Shown: positions 34,782 to 44,833 of the stretch, piece after piece
Position numbering within the stretch: position 1 is the first letter of the stretch
Layout: each line of letters starts with the position of its first letter
The notes under the pieces: model-generated
What the model saw: only the letters and a program-made list of their open reading frames with translations
Database searches by the model: none
What the model was told of the DNA's origin: nothing
Program-made: the position numbers and the translations under genes
Source of the DNA: Rosa chinensis
Taxonomy: Eukaryota; Streptophyta; Magnoliopsida; Rosales; Rosaceae
Assembly: GCF_002994745.2 (NCBI RefSeq)
Contig: NC_037091.1
Span: 27,472,289-27,536,288 of the forward strand
Length of the DNA: 64,000 bases
Direction of reading: 5' to 3'

Positions 34782-37734
34782 TGTCACGCCCCTGATTTTA
34801 CACACATGAAAATCGATATATAACCCCATAATTATATATGCGTGAACGTCCAGTCATCAATACAAAATGCCTGAAATCTTTTTCCCTTAAACTTACACAC
34901 ATATTGATGCCCTGAACCGTCAAAGTTAATATACACTCACTGCAAAGAGTTATATATTACACAAGCTTACGAATTAAATTGTCAACAACAAGATAAAACG
35001 TAAATGCTCCTCAGAGCTCACTACAACGGAAGTCCAAATAATGGTAAAGTCACAAAAATGACTTCCTACCCACACAACAAACCCGGTAAGTTTTTGCAAG
35101 CCCGTATGAGTAACTCAAAACCACACATGCACAACTCGCCTAACGAGGAAACCCATCAACTCGTGAAAAGAAACACACACCCTATTTTCCCAAAACAACA
35201 CATTCTTTTCCCAAAAGAAACGAATATAAGTCACCCCGTGACAAGGTCATATTAATTGAAAACTCTGACAATTCAATATGCATTTCCCAAAAATCACAAT
35301 AAAGGTCACACCGTGAACAAATCATATAAATTGAAACTCTGACAATTCAATATGATACACAAGTCCTCCCAGGACAATTAAAAGAAAGAATCCCCGAAAC
35401 TCCCTTTTAAAAAACACATTCCCAAATCAACACAAGTCACCCCGTGACAAAATCATAATAATTGAAACTCTGACAATTAAATATGATAAACAAGTCCTCC
35501 CAGGACATTTAAAAGAAAGAATCCCCGAAACTCCCTTTTAAAACACATTCTCAAATCAACACAAGTCACCCCGTGACAAAACCATAATAATTGAAACTCT
35601 GACAATTAAATATGCATTTCCCAAAAATCACAATAAAGGTCACACCGTGACCAAATCATATAAATTGAAACTCTGACAATTCAATATGATACACAAGTCC
35701 TCCCAGGACAATTAAAAGAAAGAATCCCCGAAACTCCCTTTTAAAAACACGTACTCATGAGCATCAGATAGCTCCCCGCTACCCCCCATGATGTACTATG
35801 GCAACAGACTAGAGCTCTAATTGATCGTATCCACAAACTCGGCCAAAGGCGTGAAGTCCCGATATATATGCCTGAGGTTACTCCCAGCAACCCCAAATCC
35901 TCATACCTCCCCGGTCGTCAGATCAAAACCTTTTAAAATGGTCACTCAGGACCCAAAAGTTACTCAACTCACACAAAAGGAGATGTCACCCCGTGACCTC
36001 CAATCATCAGACCTCCCCGGTCATCAGATCAAAACATTAAATCAAACCGAAAGGAGAAATCACAACCTGTGACTCTCAGATCTTCCGACCCCCGGTCCTT
36101 AGATCAAAACATTCAAATCACATCAAAGCAACTCACACCAAATCTTGACACTTTTCAAAACAATAGAAATTCCCAATTCCCACAAAATGTTTCCCGAAAA
36201 GTCAACCCCCAAAACAATAGAATGAAGCCCATCAATACCTATTGCTTCAATTCACACATCAACCCACAAGAATATACATATTCCACGTAAATATATATAT
36301 ATAAGTGGTCATTCACTCAGGAAGGCCACTAATACTAACTATAGTTTGCAGTTAACTAAATAACTCTCAAAACAATAAGGTGAACCCGTTCGTGAATGAA
36401 CTTCGTGAGATTACTCACCTCGAACTCCCGCGCGTCTTCAATAAGGCACCAAGCTGCAATCCACAAAATAACCGTCTAGAATACTTCGTCAAGTACCTAA
36501 TCACATACGGTTCCAACTTAGTGATGATTCACATTTGATTTAAAATCGAAACCCCTGTTTTGAACTAAAATCTCCAAAGTGGCGCCAATCGAGGCAAAAC
36601 CACATCCAAGACCTCCCAAGGTCTCCGGAATAAGTCCACGATCAATGTGACCAAACCACAAGTTGATCGGATGCTCGAATCCTCACGGATCGAATAAATT
36701 GATCAGTATGAAACTGCAAAAATCATAACAATTCCATACGAACTCCAAAATTTGCATATTATATATCGAAACGCTCGTATCAACGAGTAGAACATATATA
36801 ATACCAAAAATAGTTCCTTAAGTGGCCGGAACACAGCCGGAACGCCGCCACAGGCGGTGGCTCACCGCCGCCGGCCAAAACTCAATATTTCACAAAACTC
36901 CCAACATCAAAGTTCTTCATCTAAGCATGCTTGTGAACTTTCCTAACTAGCTTGAAGTCAGAAAACAAGCATAAAGGGTCCAAAACTACCTCACAAGCAG
37001 TGAACAGTAATCCAATCCGAGTTGATCAAAGTTTCACGTGAATCGATCCAAACAACCACCAAGGATCGATCAAGGAGGCTGCTCTGAGCTCAACCAAGAA
37101 GACTTGAAGCCTCGCCGACGTCGGAGCAAGGATTTCCGACCGGGTCCGAAATAGCCCAACTGCGCCGCCTTCTACCACCGCCACCACCGAGAATCAGTGC
37201 TAGAGGACACCACAGGGACGACTAGACGGAGGAGACAATCCAATCTGGAAAGTTTCGTCACCGGAGACCGCCGCAGTTCGCTGGAAAAGTCGGGTCGGAT
37301 CGTCCAGGTTCGGGTCGGGTCAGCCGGATAATTTCGATTCTGAAGGTGCAGCTGAGAGAGAAGAGAGAGAAAGGAATGGTTTCCGGAAAAGGAAACAAAT
37401 GAAAATAGTAAGTTTCTCCTTCGGGAAACTTCTATTTATACCAAAATGGAAATTCCTTCCAATGGCCATAACTTTTTCATACGAACTTCGATTTCCGCAT
37501 TCCACATGTCCACGAACTCGTATCGATGCGCTCTACAACTTTCGTGAAGGAAGTTTTTAGAGAATCTCAACGTATCAAAAGTCAACCCTGAAGCCCCCTA
37601 AAGTCATACTTTTCAAATAATTAATTCGTCCGAAACACTTCCGCTCCGTCCACGAGCCACGAAACCGTCCAACAACCATAAATTAGATTCCAAAAATTCC
37701 TCGGAAAATAATTACGAATTTCCGGGGCATCACA
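34782..37734 (-). mobile_element. Reverse chromovirus-type solo LTR, TSD CTTTC
   Basis: On the plus strand it reads TGTCACGCCCCTGATTTTAC ... CCGGGGCATCACA, flanked by CTTTC at 34777-34781 and 37735-37739. At 2953 bp it is a diverged relative of the LTR into which it is inserted. No internal domain is present, so it is a solo LTR. It shares the TATTATATATCGAAACGCTC block with the fragment at 15826-16914. Confidence 0.9.
35228..35755 (-). repeat. ~130-bp tandem repeats inside the reverse solo LTR
   Basis: Repeated blocks contain GTCACCCCGTGAC, ATTGAAACTCTGACAATT and AAGTCCTCCCAGGACA. The last occurs at about 35361, 35491 and 35696. Four or so partly overlapping units are present, some with internal deletions. 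This is LTR-internal satellite growth. Confidence 0.75.
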
Positions 37735-38282
37735 CTTTCGTTGTTTCTTTTGGGAAAAGAGTATTGTTTTGGGAAGCATGGTATGTTTTCTTTATTCGCG
37801 AGTTGAAAGGTTTTCCTCGTTTTTGGCGTGAGTTGTGCATGTGTGTTTTGAGTTACTCATACCGGCTTGCAAAAGCTTACCGGGTTTGTTGTGTGACAAC
37901 CCGGTACACTATTCAAACGGTGTAGAGGTTAATCCTGCAGGTTAGGATAATCGAGGTTGAAGCGGAGATAGCGCCCTTGCAGCTTTACGGTAGGAAGCCA
38001 TTTTTGCGACTTTACAGTTGATAAGGACTTCCGTTGTGTAGTTAGCTCTGAGGAGCATTTACGTTTTATTTTGTTGTTGACAATTTAATTCGTAAGCATT
38101 GTAATATATGACTCTATGGAGCGGGTCAATATTGACATAGTGGGTTCAGGGCATCAATATGTACTTGGGTTAAAAGGAAAAAGTTTCTAGGTATTTTGTA
38201 TTGATGGCTGAACGTTCACGCATATATAATTATGGGATTGTATATCGATTTTCATGGGTGTAAAATCAGAGGCGTGACAGTT

Positions 38283-38294
38283 TGGTATCAGAGC
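38283..38294 (+). other. Primer-binding site (initiator tRNA-Met) of the gag-only element
   Basis: TGGTATCAGAGC starts four bases after the LTR terminus. It is the usual plant LTR-retrotransposon site complementary to the 3' end of initiator methionine tRNA. It marks the LTR to its left as the 5' LTR. Confidence 0.92.
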
Positions 38295-38646
38295 GTAAGG
38301 TGCATATTTGGTGACAATCAATACTCCTCGAGTGATGGCCCGTCTACAGCGGATCCCCATCTGATGCTCTTCGGTATTGATATAGTCATTGGGTATGCAA
38401 TGAGCGTTGGAATGTGAGTCTTCAGGGTAGTATTGGCTCAGTGAACAAAGTGTAGGAGCTTAAGGTAGCTTCTAGGAGTTATAGTCTTTTGAGGAATGAG
38501 GACCTTTAGATTTAACTCTTGCTTATGTAGGGGATAGAATTGTATCTTCTGATGTAGTGTGTGGTCGATTTAGTCATAACGTTGACTTATACTTGTAGTT
38601 GGAAGTTGTACAAGTATTAATCATAGGTTGTTATGCTTCTTAGGTG

Positions 38647-39870
38647 ATGGATTCACAAGGAGGCCGAGCTAGGGGTCGAGGTAGACCCAGAGGCAGGGGT
38701 AGGGCCCAAGGTAGGGGCAGGATTCCTCCCCCTGTTGAGGAGATATTCGAGGATGAGGTCGAGGCATCGAATGTTGAGCTGCCTGTTCCACCTGTTGTGG
38801 AGGTTGCGAATGTTGTAGATCCCACTCGTTTGTCGAAGTTGGCAAAGGAGATTTCGAGGTTGGGAGGAGTTCCATTCTAGGGAGGTACGGATCACATGTT
38901 GGCAGATCAATGGATTGAGAACATGAAGACCTACTTCGAGATGGTCGTCTGCGACGACATTGAGAAGAGAAAGATTGCGGCGTTTATGCTCCAAGGCGAT
39001 GCACGGGTATGGTGGAGCGGCACACAGAGAGTTATGGATGTGTCCACCATGACCTGGGATGGTTTTGTGGAACTGTTCAGGAAGAAGTACTTTCCGCCTT
39101 ATGTGAAGGAGCAATTGGAAGGGGAATTTGTCATGTTAGTCCAAGGGACTAAGAGTGTGAGGGAGTATGAGGCTGAGTTCTCAAGGTTGTATCGCTTTGT
39201 GAGGCAGATGGATGCTGAGAGCTTAGCTTCGAAGTTTCAGTGGGGACTGAATGCTTCGATCCAGCGCGATGTCGCCGTACTGGAATTGAAGACGGTAGAG
39301 CTCATTTTCGCTAAGGCTATGACCATTGAGCAGGAGAACCTGATTTTCCAGGAGCAGGAGTCGGCTGAGAGGGACTCCCGAAGGAAGGGAAAGGCAATTG
39401 TTGAGAGCAATGGAGGGACTGATAATCAGGGTGGGTCCTGGAAAAGGCGGAGGACTCATTTCCAGGCGCCGGCTAGGGAGGCAGCTGTACCTGCAGGGCA
39501 GGTGGCACCCGTGAGGTGTTTCAATTGTAATGAGATGGGCCATACTTCTAGGTTTTGCACGAAACCGAAGAACATTGTATGCTTTAGATGTGGCCAGGCA
39601 GGGCATTACTCCAGGGATTGCACCGAAGCACAAGGCATGGGACAAGGGAATCAACATAGGCAACTACCTCAGGGAAATGCGAGGGTGTTTGCTGTTGGTC
39701 AGCAGGGTGCTAGGGAAGAAGGTACCTTATCTAATTCTGCTTGTGTTTCTGGAATGATGTGTGATAATTGTATACTTCTTTCTGTGTGTTGTGTTGGGTT
39801 TTGCCTGTTGTCTATAGTTAGACTTTTGAGAGTGGCATGTGGTGTGATGCATCCTTCATTGTTGTGGTAG
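38647..39870 (+). pseudogene. Ty3/gypsy (chromovirus-like) Gag with one in-frame stop
   Basis: Gag packages the element RNA into virus-like particles in the cytoplasm. The ATG at 38647 opens a frame with a basic Arg/Gly-rich start (GRARGRGRPRGRGRAQ). A capsid-type region follows, with WIENMKTYFEMV, ARVWWSG, FRKKYFPPYVKEQ and EYEAEFSRLYRF, then two CCHC zinc knuckles, CFNCNEMGHTSRFC and CFRCGQAGHYSRDC, near codons 298 and 318. A single TAG at 38878-38880 breaks it just before the capsid region; otherwise the frame is open. After about 39720 the residues no longer look like Gag, and no protease active site (DSG/DTG) follows before the stop at 39868-39870. So gag ends without joining pol. Confidence 0.9.
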
Positions 39871-39895
39871 TAGGGGATCTATACCACTTTAGTTG

Positions 39896-42800
39896 TGATA
39901 GGAGCATTTTAATGCGACGTTTTAACTGCATTTCCTTACATTTCTTGCGTTATTTCCTTAATAAAACTCTGTTTGGGAAAGTTTCCATTCTTCGATTGGG
40001 AAAGTTCCTATTTGTAGAAAGTTTCTATTTTTGTAGTTTCTATTTATCATTTTTAGTAAGTTTCCATTTTCGGTAGTTTCTATTTTTCATTTTTAGAAAG
40101 TTTCCCATTTTCAGTTTAGGAAAGTTGCCATTTTTCATTTTAGGAAAGTTTCTATTTTTCTTATTAGTTTCTATTTTCAGGACCTCCGAGCTAAAAAGTG
40201 GAAATGAACGCACGAATGGAAAGAGGAGCTTGCGAACATCAAGACGAACGAATATGAGGGAAATCGGGCCACAGAAATGAGCAGAAATGAAGAAACAAGC
40301 TTTCCTAATCCAACTAGGAAACCCTGCGAAATGAAGGAAGGCTTCCCTAGCAAGTTTCCAACGCAACCATGAAAAAGAAATGGAAAAATAATGTGTTTTG
40401 CGTTAGAAGATGAGAAGGCTTGAAGTTGAAGCAACGAGGCCCAAGAACTCTATGGATTTTCGGCAAATGGACCAAAGGCCCACAAAAGCCCATGCAATTA
40501 GGGTTTGTGATGCAATGAAGAAACCCTAGAGATGTTTGCCGTCCAAAAGGAGAGAGAAACAAGGAAAGTGGCGCCCAAAAATCAGAATTATCAAAGAGAT
40601 TTTCTAGGGAGATTTTCTAGGGCTATTTTTATGGAAAGAAAATACTTGGAAATAAACCCTAGAAGGATTGCCGTGAAGAATGAAGAGGAAAACAAGGGAG
40701 GACGTGAAAACCCTAGGGTTTTGGACGGCAAGAGATTTTCCCTAGAGAGTTTTAAGGAAAGAGAAAAAGGTGGAGACCAAGAAAAGCTCAAAAGAAGTCT
40801 AGATACATTCCTATATTCCCTAAAGGAATTTTGGCCGAATTTAAAGTATAAAATCAGAATATTATCAAGGGAATTTCGGCAAGAATTATTTAGGGAATTA
40901 ATATTGGAATTTTGTGATTGGTTGCACCACCTCATAGGGCTTATGTGGCAAGAATTCATTGGAGGAAATTATGTGGAGGAAGCAAGCACATGCCGTGAAC
41001 TTCTCTAGGGTTTTGGACGGCTTGGACACCTAGGGGCCGTCCCCTATATATTCTCACACATTCTCAACGTCAAGGGGTCCATTCTTTACGTTTTAGACTT
41101 TGAAGAAAAAATCAGAAAACTCTCTCTAGCCTAGCCGTGTTCATCTCCATCCTCTAGGGCAACCACGAAGTTCAAGCAAGGCCAAGGAAGAAGAAGACAA
41201 GCCGTGCACATCATCCATCACCATCCTTGAAGATTGCTTTCGAAATTCAAGAGACCATTCATCACTTCATTCATCTCATCTTCATCACGGTGTAATCCGA
41301 TTCTCCTTGTAACCTTTGCTTTGTAATTTTCGTTGGTTATGCCTTAGTTGACACAATTGTTTGAACAAATATTGATTTCTGAAATTTTATGATTAATTGT
41401 TAATTTTCAGATTCATATATTGTGATTTATGGTTGCTTTTGTGTGAGTGTTTGATTAAATTTGCATGATAGAAATCTTTTGTATGATAATCTGATAGGAG
41501 CATTTTAATGCGACGTTTTAACTGCATTTCCCTACATTTTTCTGCGCCATTTCCTTGAAAAATCTCTGTTTGGGAAAGTTTCCATTCTTTGATTGGGAAA
41601 GTTCCTTATTGTAGAAAGTTTCCATTTTTGTAGTTTTCATTTCTCATTTCTCATTTCTCATTTTTGGAAAGTTTCTATTTTTCATTTTTTAGAAACTTTC
41701 CATTTCTCAATTTTAGAAAGTTTCTATTTTTCAAATTAGGTAAGTTTCCATTTTTCATACTAGTTTCTATTTTCAGGACCTCCGAGCTAAAAAGTGGAAA
41801 TGAACGCACGAATGGAAAGAGGAGCTTGCGAACGTTAAGGCGAACAAATATGAGAGAAAAAGGGCCACAGAAATGAGCAGAAATGAAGAAACAAGCTTTC
41901 CTAATCCAACTAGGAAACCCTGCGAAATGGAGGAAGGCTTCCCGAGCAAGTTTCCAACGCAACCATGAAAAAGAAATGGAAAAATAATGTGTTTTGCGTT
42001 GGAAGATGAGAAGGCTTAAAGAAGAAGCAACGAGGCCCAAGAACTCTTTGGATTTTCGGCAAAATGGATCAAGGCCCATCAAAGCCCATGAAATTAGGGT
42101 TTGTGACGCAAGAAGTAAACCCTAGGGATGTGTTGCCGTGAAAACCAAAGAGAGGAGAGAAAAGTGGCGTGAAAATCAAGAAGAAAATAAAAGATTACGC
42201 CAAGAGATTTTCTAGGGTGAAGTTTAAGGAAAGAAATCAAGAAAAGCACCAAATGGCGTCTAGATTCATTCCTAGAAACCCTAAGTATATTTTGGACGAA
42301 AATACAAGAAGAAAATCAGAAAATATTCAAGGAATTTCGGCAAGAATATATTAGGGAATCTTCTTGGAGTTTTGTGATTGGTTGGATGACACACTAGGGC
42401 TTACTTGGCAATTTCTCATTGGTGGAAGGCATGTGGAATTATTAATTTAATTCCTTGAGAAAATAATCAGAAAATCACGGCTTGGAGGCCAAGCATTGCC
42501 GTTCCCTATATATACAAGCACCCTAGACGTCTCCAAGGACCCACCCCATAATTCAGAAAATTCTCTCTACGCGAAAGCTCTCTCCATCCTCTAGTGCATT
42601 CAACGTTTCAAGCAAGGGAGAAGAAGAAGAAGAAGGAGCCGTGAGCATCATCATCCATCCTCCACCTTGAAGCTTGCTTTCGAGATTCAAGAATCCATAA
42701 CGTTTCATCCTTCATCCCCATCTCCATCTCACGGTGTAATTCAACCTCTTTCTTTGTAATTTTGCTTTGTTTCGTGAGAATTGTTTCTAGTTGACATTGA

Positions 42801-44330
42801 TGTTTGAACAAGGTTTATAATCTGAAATTTTATGATTGAATAAAGGATTTTCGATTTCTATGTTGTGATTCCATAGTTGCTTATGTGTGATTGTTCGATT
42901 GAATTTGCTTTATAGATAACTTTTGTATTTTAATCTTATGTGGTTGCAAACACTTAGGGTTTTGATATAATTGGTGCTAGGTTTAAGAACATGAAATCGA
43001 CTTTTCGTTTTGTGTAAACTTGAATCAAAGTAGTAAAGGTTTTGGACAAAAATCGAATTCAATTGAAGAGGATTGCAATTAGGTGAACTTATTCATACTA
43101 AGTTGTACACTTGAGTTGATAGCCTTTCCTTGAACTTCTTGCGTTGAACATGTATGATTGACTAGCTTTCTAGGGTTTGATTACATGTTTGATAGGATTA
43201 ATCTATGTGCTTTCATTTAGATTAATTAGCATTGAAAAGTAAAATATGGGAAATCGTTTGCTTTCGAATGTTTCACATGATCAACTCCTTTCACATGACT
43301 TGGAAGAACAATGTAGGGATGAGTTCGAATTTAATCATGAACTTGGTTTTAATCTTTGTTTCTCACATTCCATTCTTGTATTTGTGTTTTTGTTCATACT
43401 TAGTTTTAATTCTTGTTTTTAATTTTCGAAAACCAAACCCTAAAACCCCTTTTGAATTCGTAAATAATATGTATATGTGTGAATACTATACTTTGTTTTA
43501 TTTTAATTGTTTAAATTGTCTTACATTGACAGGTGTACCCTCAATCCCCGGAATAGAACGATCCCTACTTGCTTATACTACTAATGATATTTCTAGGGTT
43601 AAATTATATGCTTGCTTTGAGCGTATCATAATCTTGAATGGTTCGAAACATTTAGGGTTTTTATGTGAATGTTGCTACGAATTTGAGAACATGGATCAAC
43701 TTTTTGGTTTTGTGTTCTTGAATCAATAAGTAGTAAAGGTTTTGTACAAAAACCGAATTTAATCAAAGAAGATTGCAATTAGGTGGACTTTTCCATACTA
43801 AGTTGCACATTTGAGTTGATAGCCTTTCTAGGTGCTTAATGCATTAAACATGACATGATTGACTAGCTTTCTAGGGTTTGATTGCATGTTTGATAGGAGT
43901 AATCTAGGTGCTTTCACTTAGGTTAATTAGCATTGAAAGTAAAATATGGGAAATTGTTTGCTTATGAACGTTTCACATGATCAACTCCTCTTGCATGACT
44001 ATGATGAACAATGATGAACTTGAATTGATTTTAATTATATATTTCGGTTTGATCTTTGTTCATGCATTTCATTTGTATTTTTATGTTTTTGCATTTTAAT
44101 TGTTTTCTTAGCTTAGTTTAATTTTACGAAAACCAAAATCAAAAATACTCCCCCTTTTTCGTAAATAGTGTATATGTGTGTGAATATTATACTTTGTTTT
44201 AATTTTAATTGTTTGTTTGTCCTACATTGACAGGTGTACCCTCAATCCCCGGAATAGAACGATCCCTATTTATTACGTACTACTAATGACATTTCAGGGT
44301 TAAATTGGTCGCTTCCCAAAAGCGACATCA
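39896..44330 (+). mobile_element. Athila-type solo LTR inserted just after gag, itself interrupted
   Basis: Starts TGATAGGAGCATTTTAATG and ends AAAAGCGACATCA. The flanks are AGTTG (39891-39895) and GGTTG (44331-44335), a 5-bp duplication with one change. Minus the nested copy (41492-43628 plus TSD) it is 2293 bp, the expected LTR size. A TATA box (CCCTATATATTC) lies near 41041. Confidence 0.85.
41492..43628 (+). mobile_element. Athila-type solo LTR nested in a sister LTR, TSD TAATC
   Basis: Starts TGATAGGAGCATTTTAATGC, ends TTTGAGCGTATCA, with TAATC at 41487-41491 and 43629-43633 (2137 bp). It lies in the same orientation as, and inside, the related solo LTR 39896-44330. The host LTR resumes at 43634 with its own 3' third, so the 3' half of the LTR appears twice in a row. 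A TATA box (CCCTATATATACAAG) lies near 42507. Confidence 0.9.
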
Positions 44331-44833
44331 GGTTGTGATTACAATGACAGGTGATGATATATGCGTGGGTCAAGCGGTGCCGGACCTTAGCTTGATTTTG
44401 TGTTCCCAGGTTGGGTAGGCGCTTATTAAGTTGTGAAGCATAGGCATGATTTGAGTTGAAATGAAGGTTTCATTTTCAATTCTTGTAATGTAAGGTTTAC
44501 ATTAACGATGATGTGATACAGTTACTGTCGTGATGACAGGATTCTGGACTCTTGTGTGATCTGTATGTAGTGCTACAGTCACAGAGGCTTTGTTAGATAG
44601 TGTACAAGGATGAGATCCATGAAATGATTGGGTTACCACCGAGTAGTGCGGTAAAGATTCCAAGTGTTGGGGTACTAGGTATGGTACCTATATCCATTAT
44701 TGAGCGAGGTGTATTGTACAGCGAGGTGAGAACAGGTTGTTGAGGAATGAGAATTGGATGTAGGGATGATTTTACGTACTTGGGGGAGTGGTACATGTAA
44801 ATTTCGGGATGAAATTTCTTTAAGGGGGTGGAA
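44331..44833 (+). mobile_element. 3' internal remnant and polypurine tract of the gag-only element
   Basis: About 500 bp of non-coding DNA ending in the polypurine tract AAGGGGGTGGAA (44822-44833) directly before the 3' LTR. No protease, reverse transcriptase or integrase motif is seen. A segment like GATGAAATTTCTTTAAGGGG is common ahead of chromovirus 3' LTRs. Confidence 0.75.

Larger units (their letters stand above)
32439..38279 (+). repeat. 5' LTR of the gag-only element, split by a reverse solo LTR
   Basis: Starts TGTGTTGCCCCGG (mutated from TGTGATACCCCG of the 3' LTR) and ends GAGGCGTGACA. Without the insert and its 5-bp duplication it is about 2883 bp against 2926 bp for the 3' LTR. 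A leader-like GC-rich segment lies at about 32820-33250. The two LTRs are highly similar by eye, with scattered substitutions and a different number of 75-bp repeats. Confidence 0.85.

Noticed and set aside
38653..39114. 153-codon minus-strand frame
   Set aside because: It is the antisense shadow of gag, which has clear zinc knuckles and capsid motifs on the plus strand.
40532..41008. 158-codon frame inside a solo LTR
   Set aside because: It lies in the non-coding U3 part of an Athila-type LTR; the sister LTRs do not keep this frame open.
43232..43729. 165-codon frame at the nested LTR boundary
   Set aside because: It runs across the junction of two LTRs and the TSD, so it is a chance product of the insertion.
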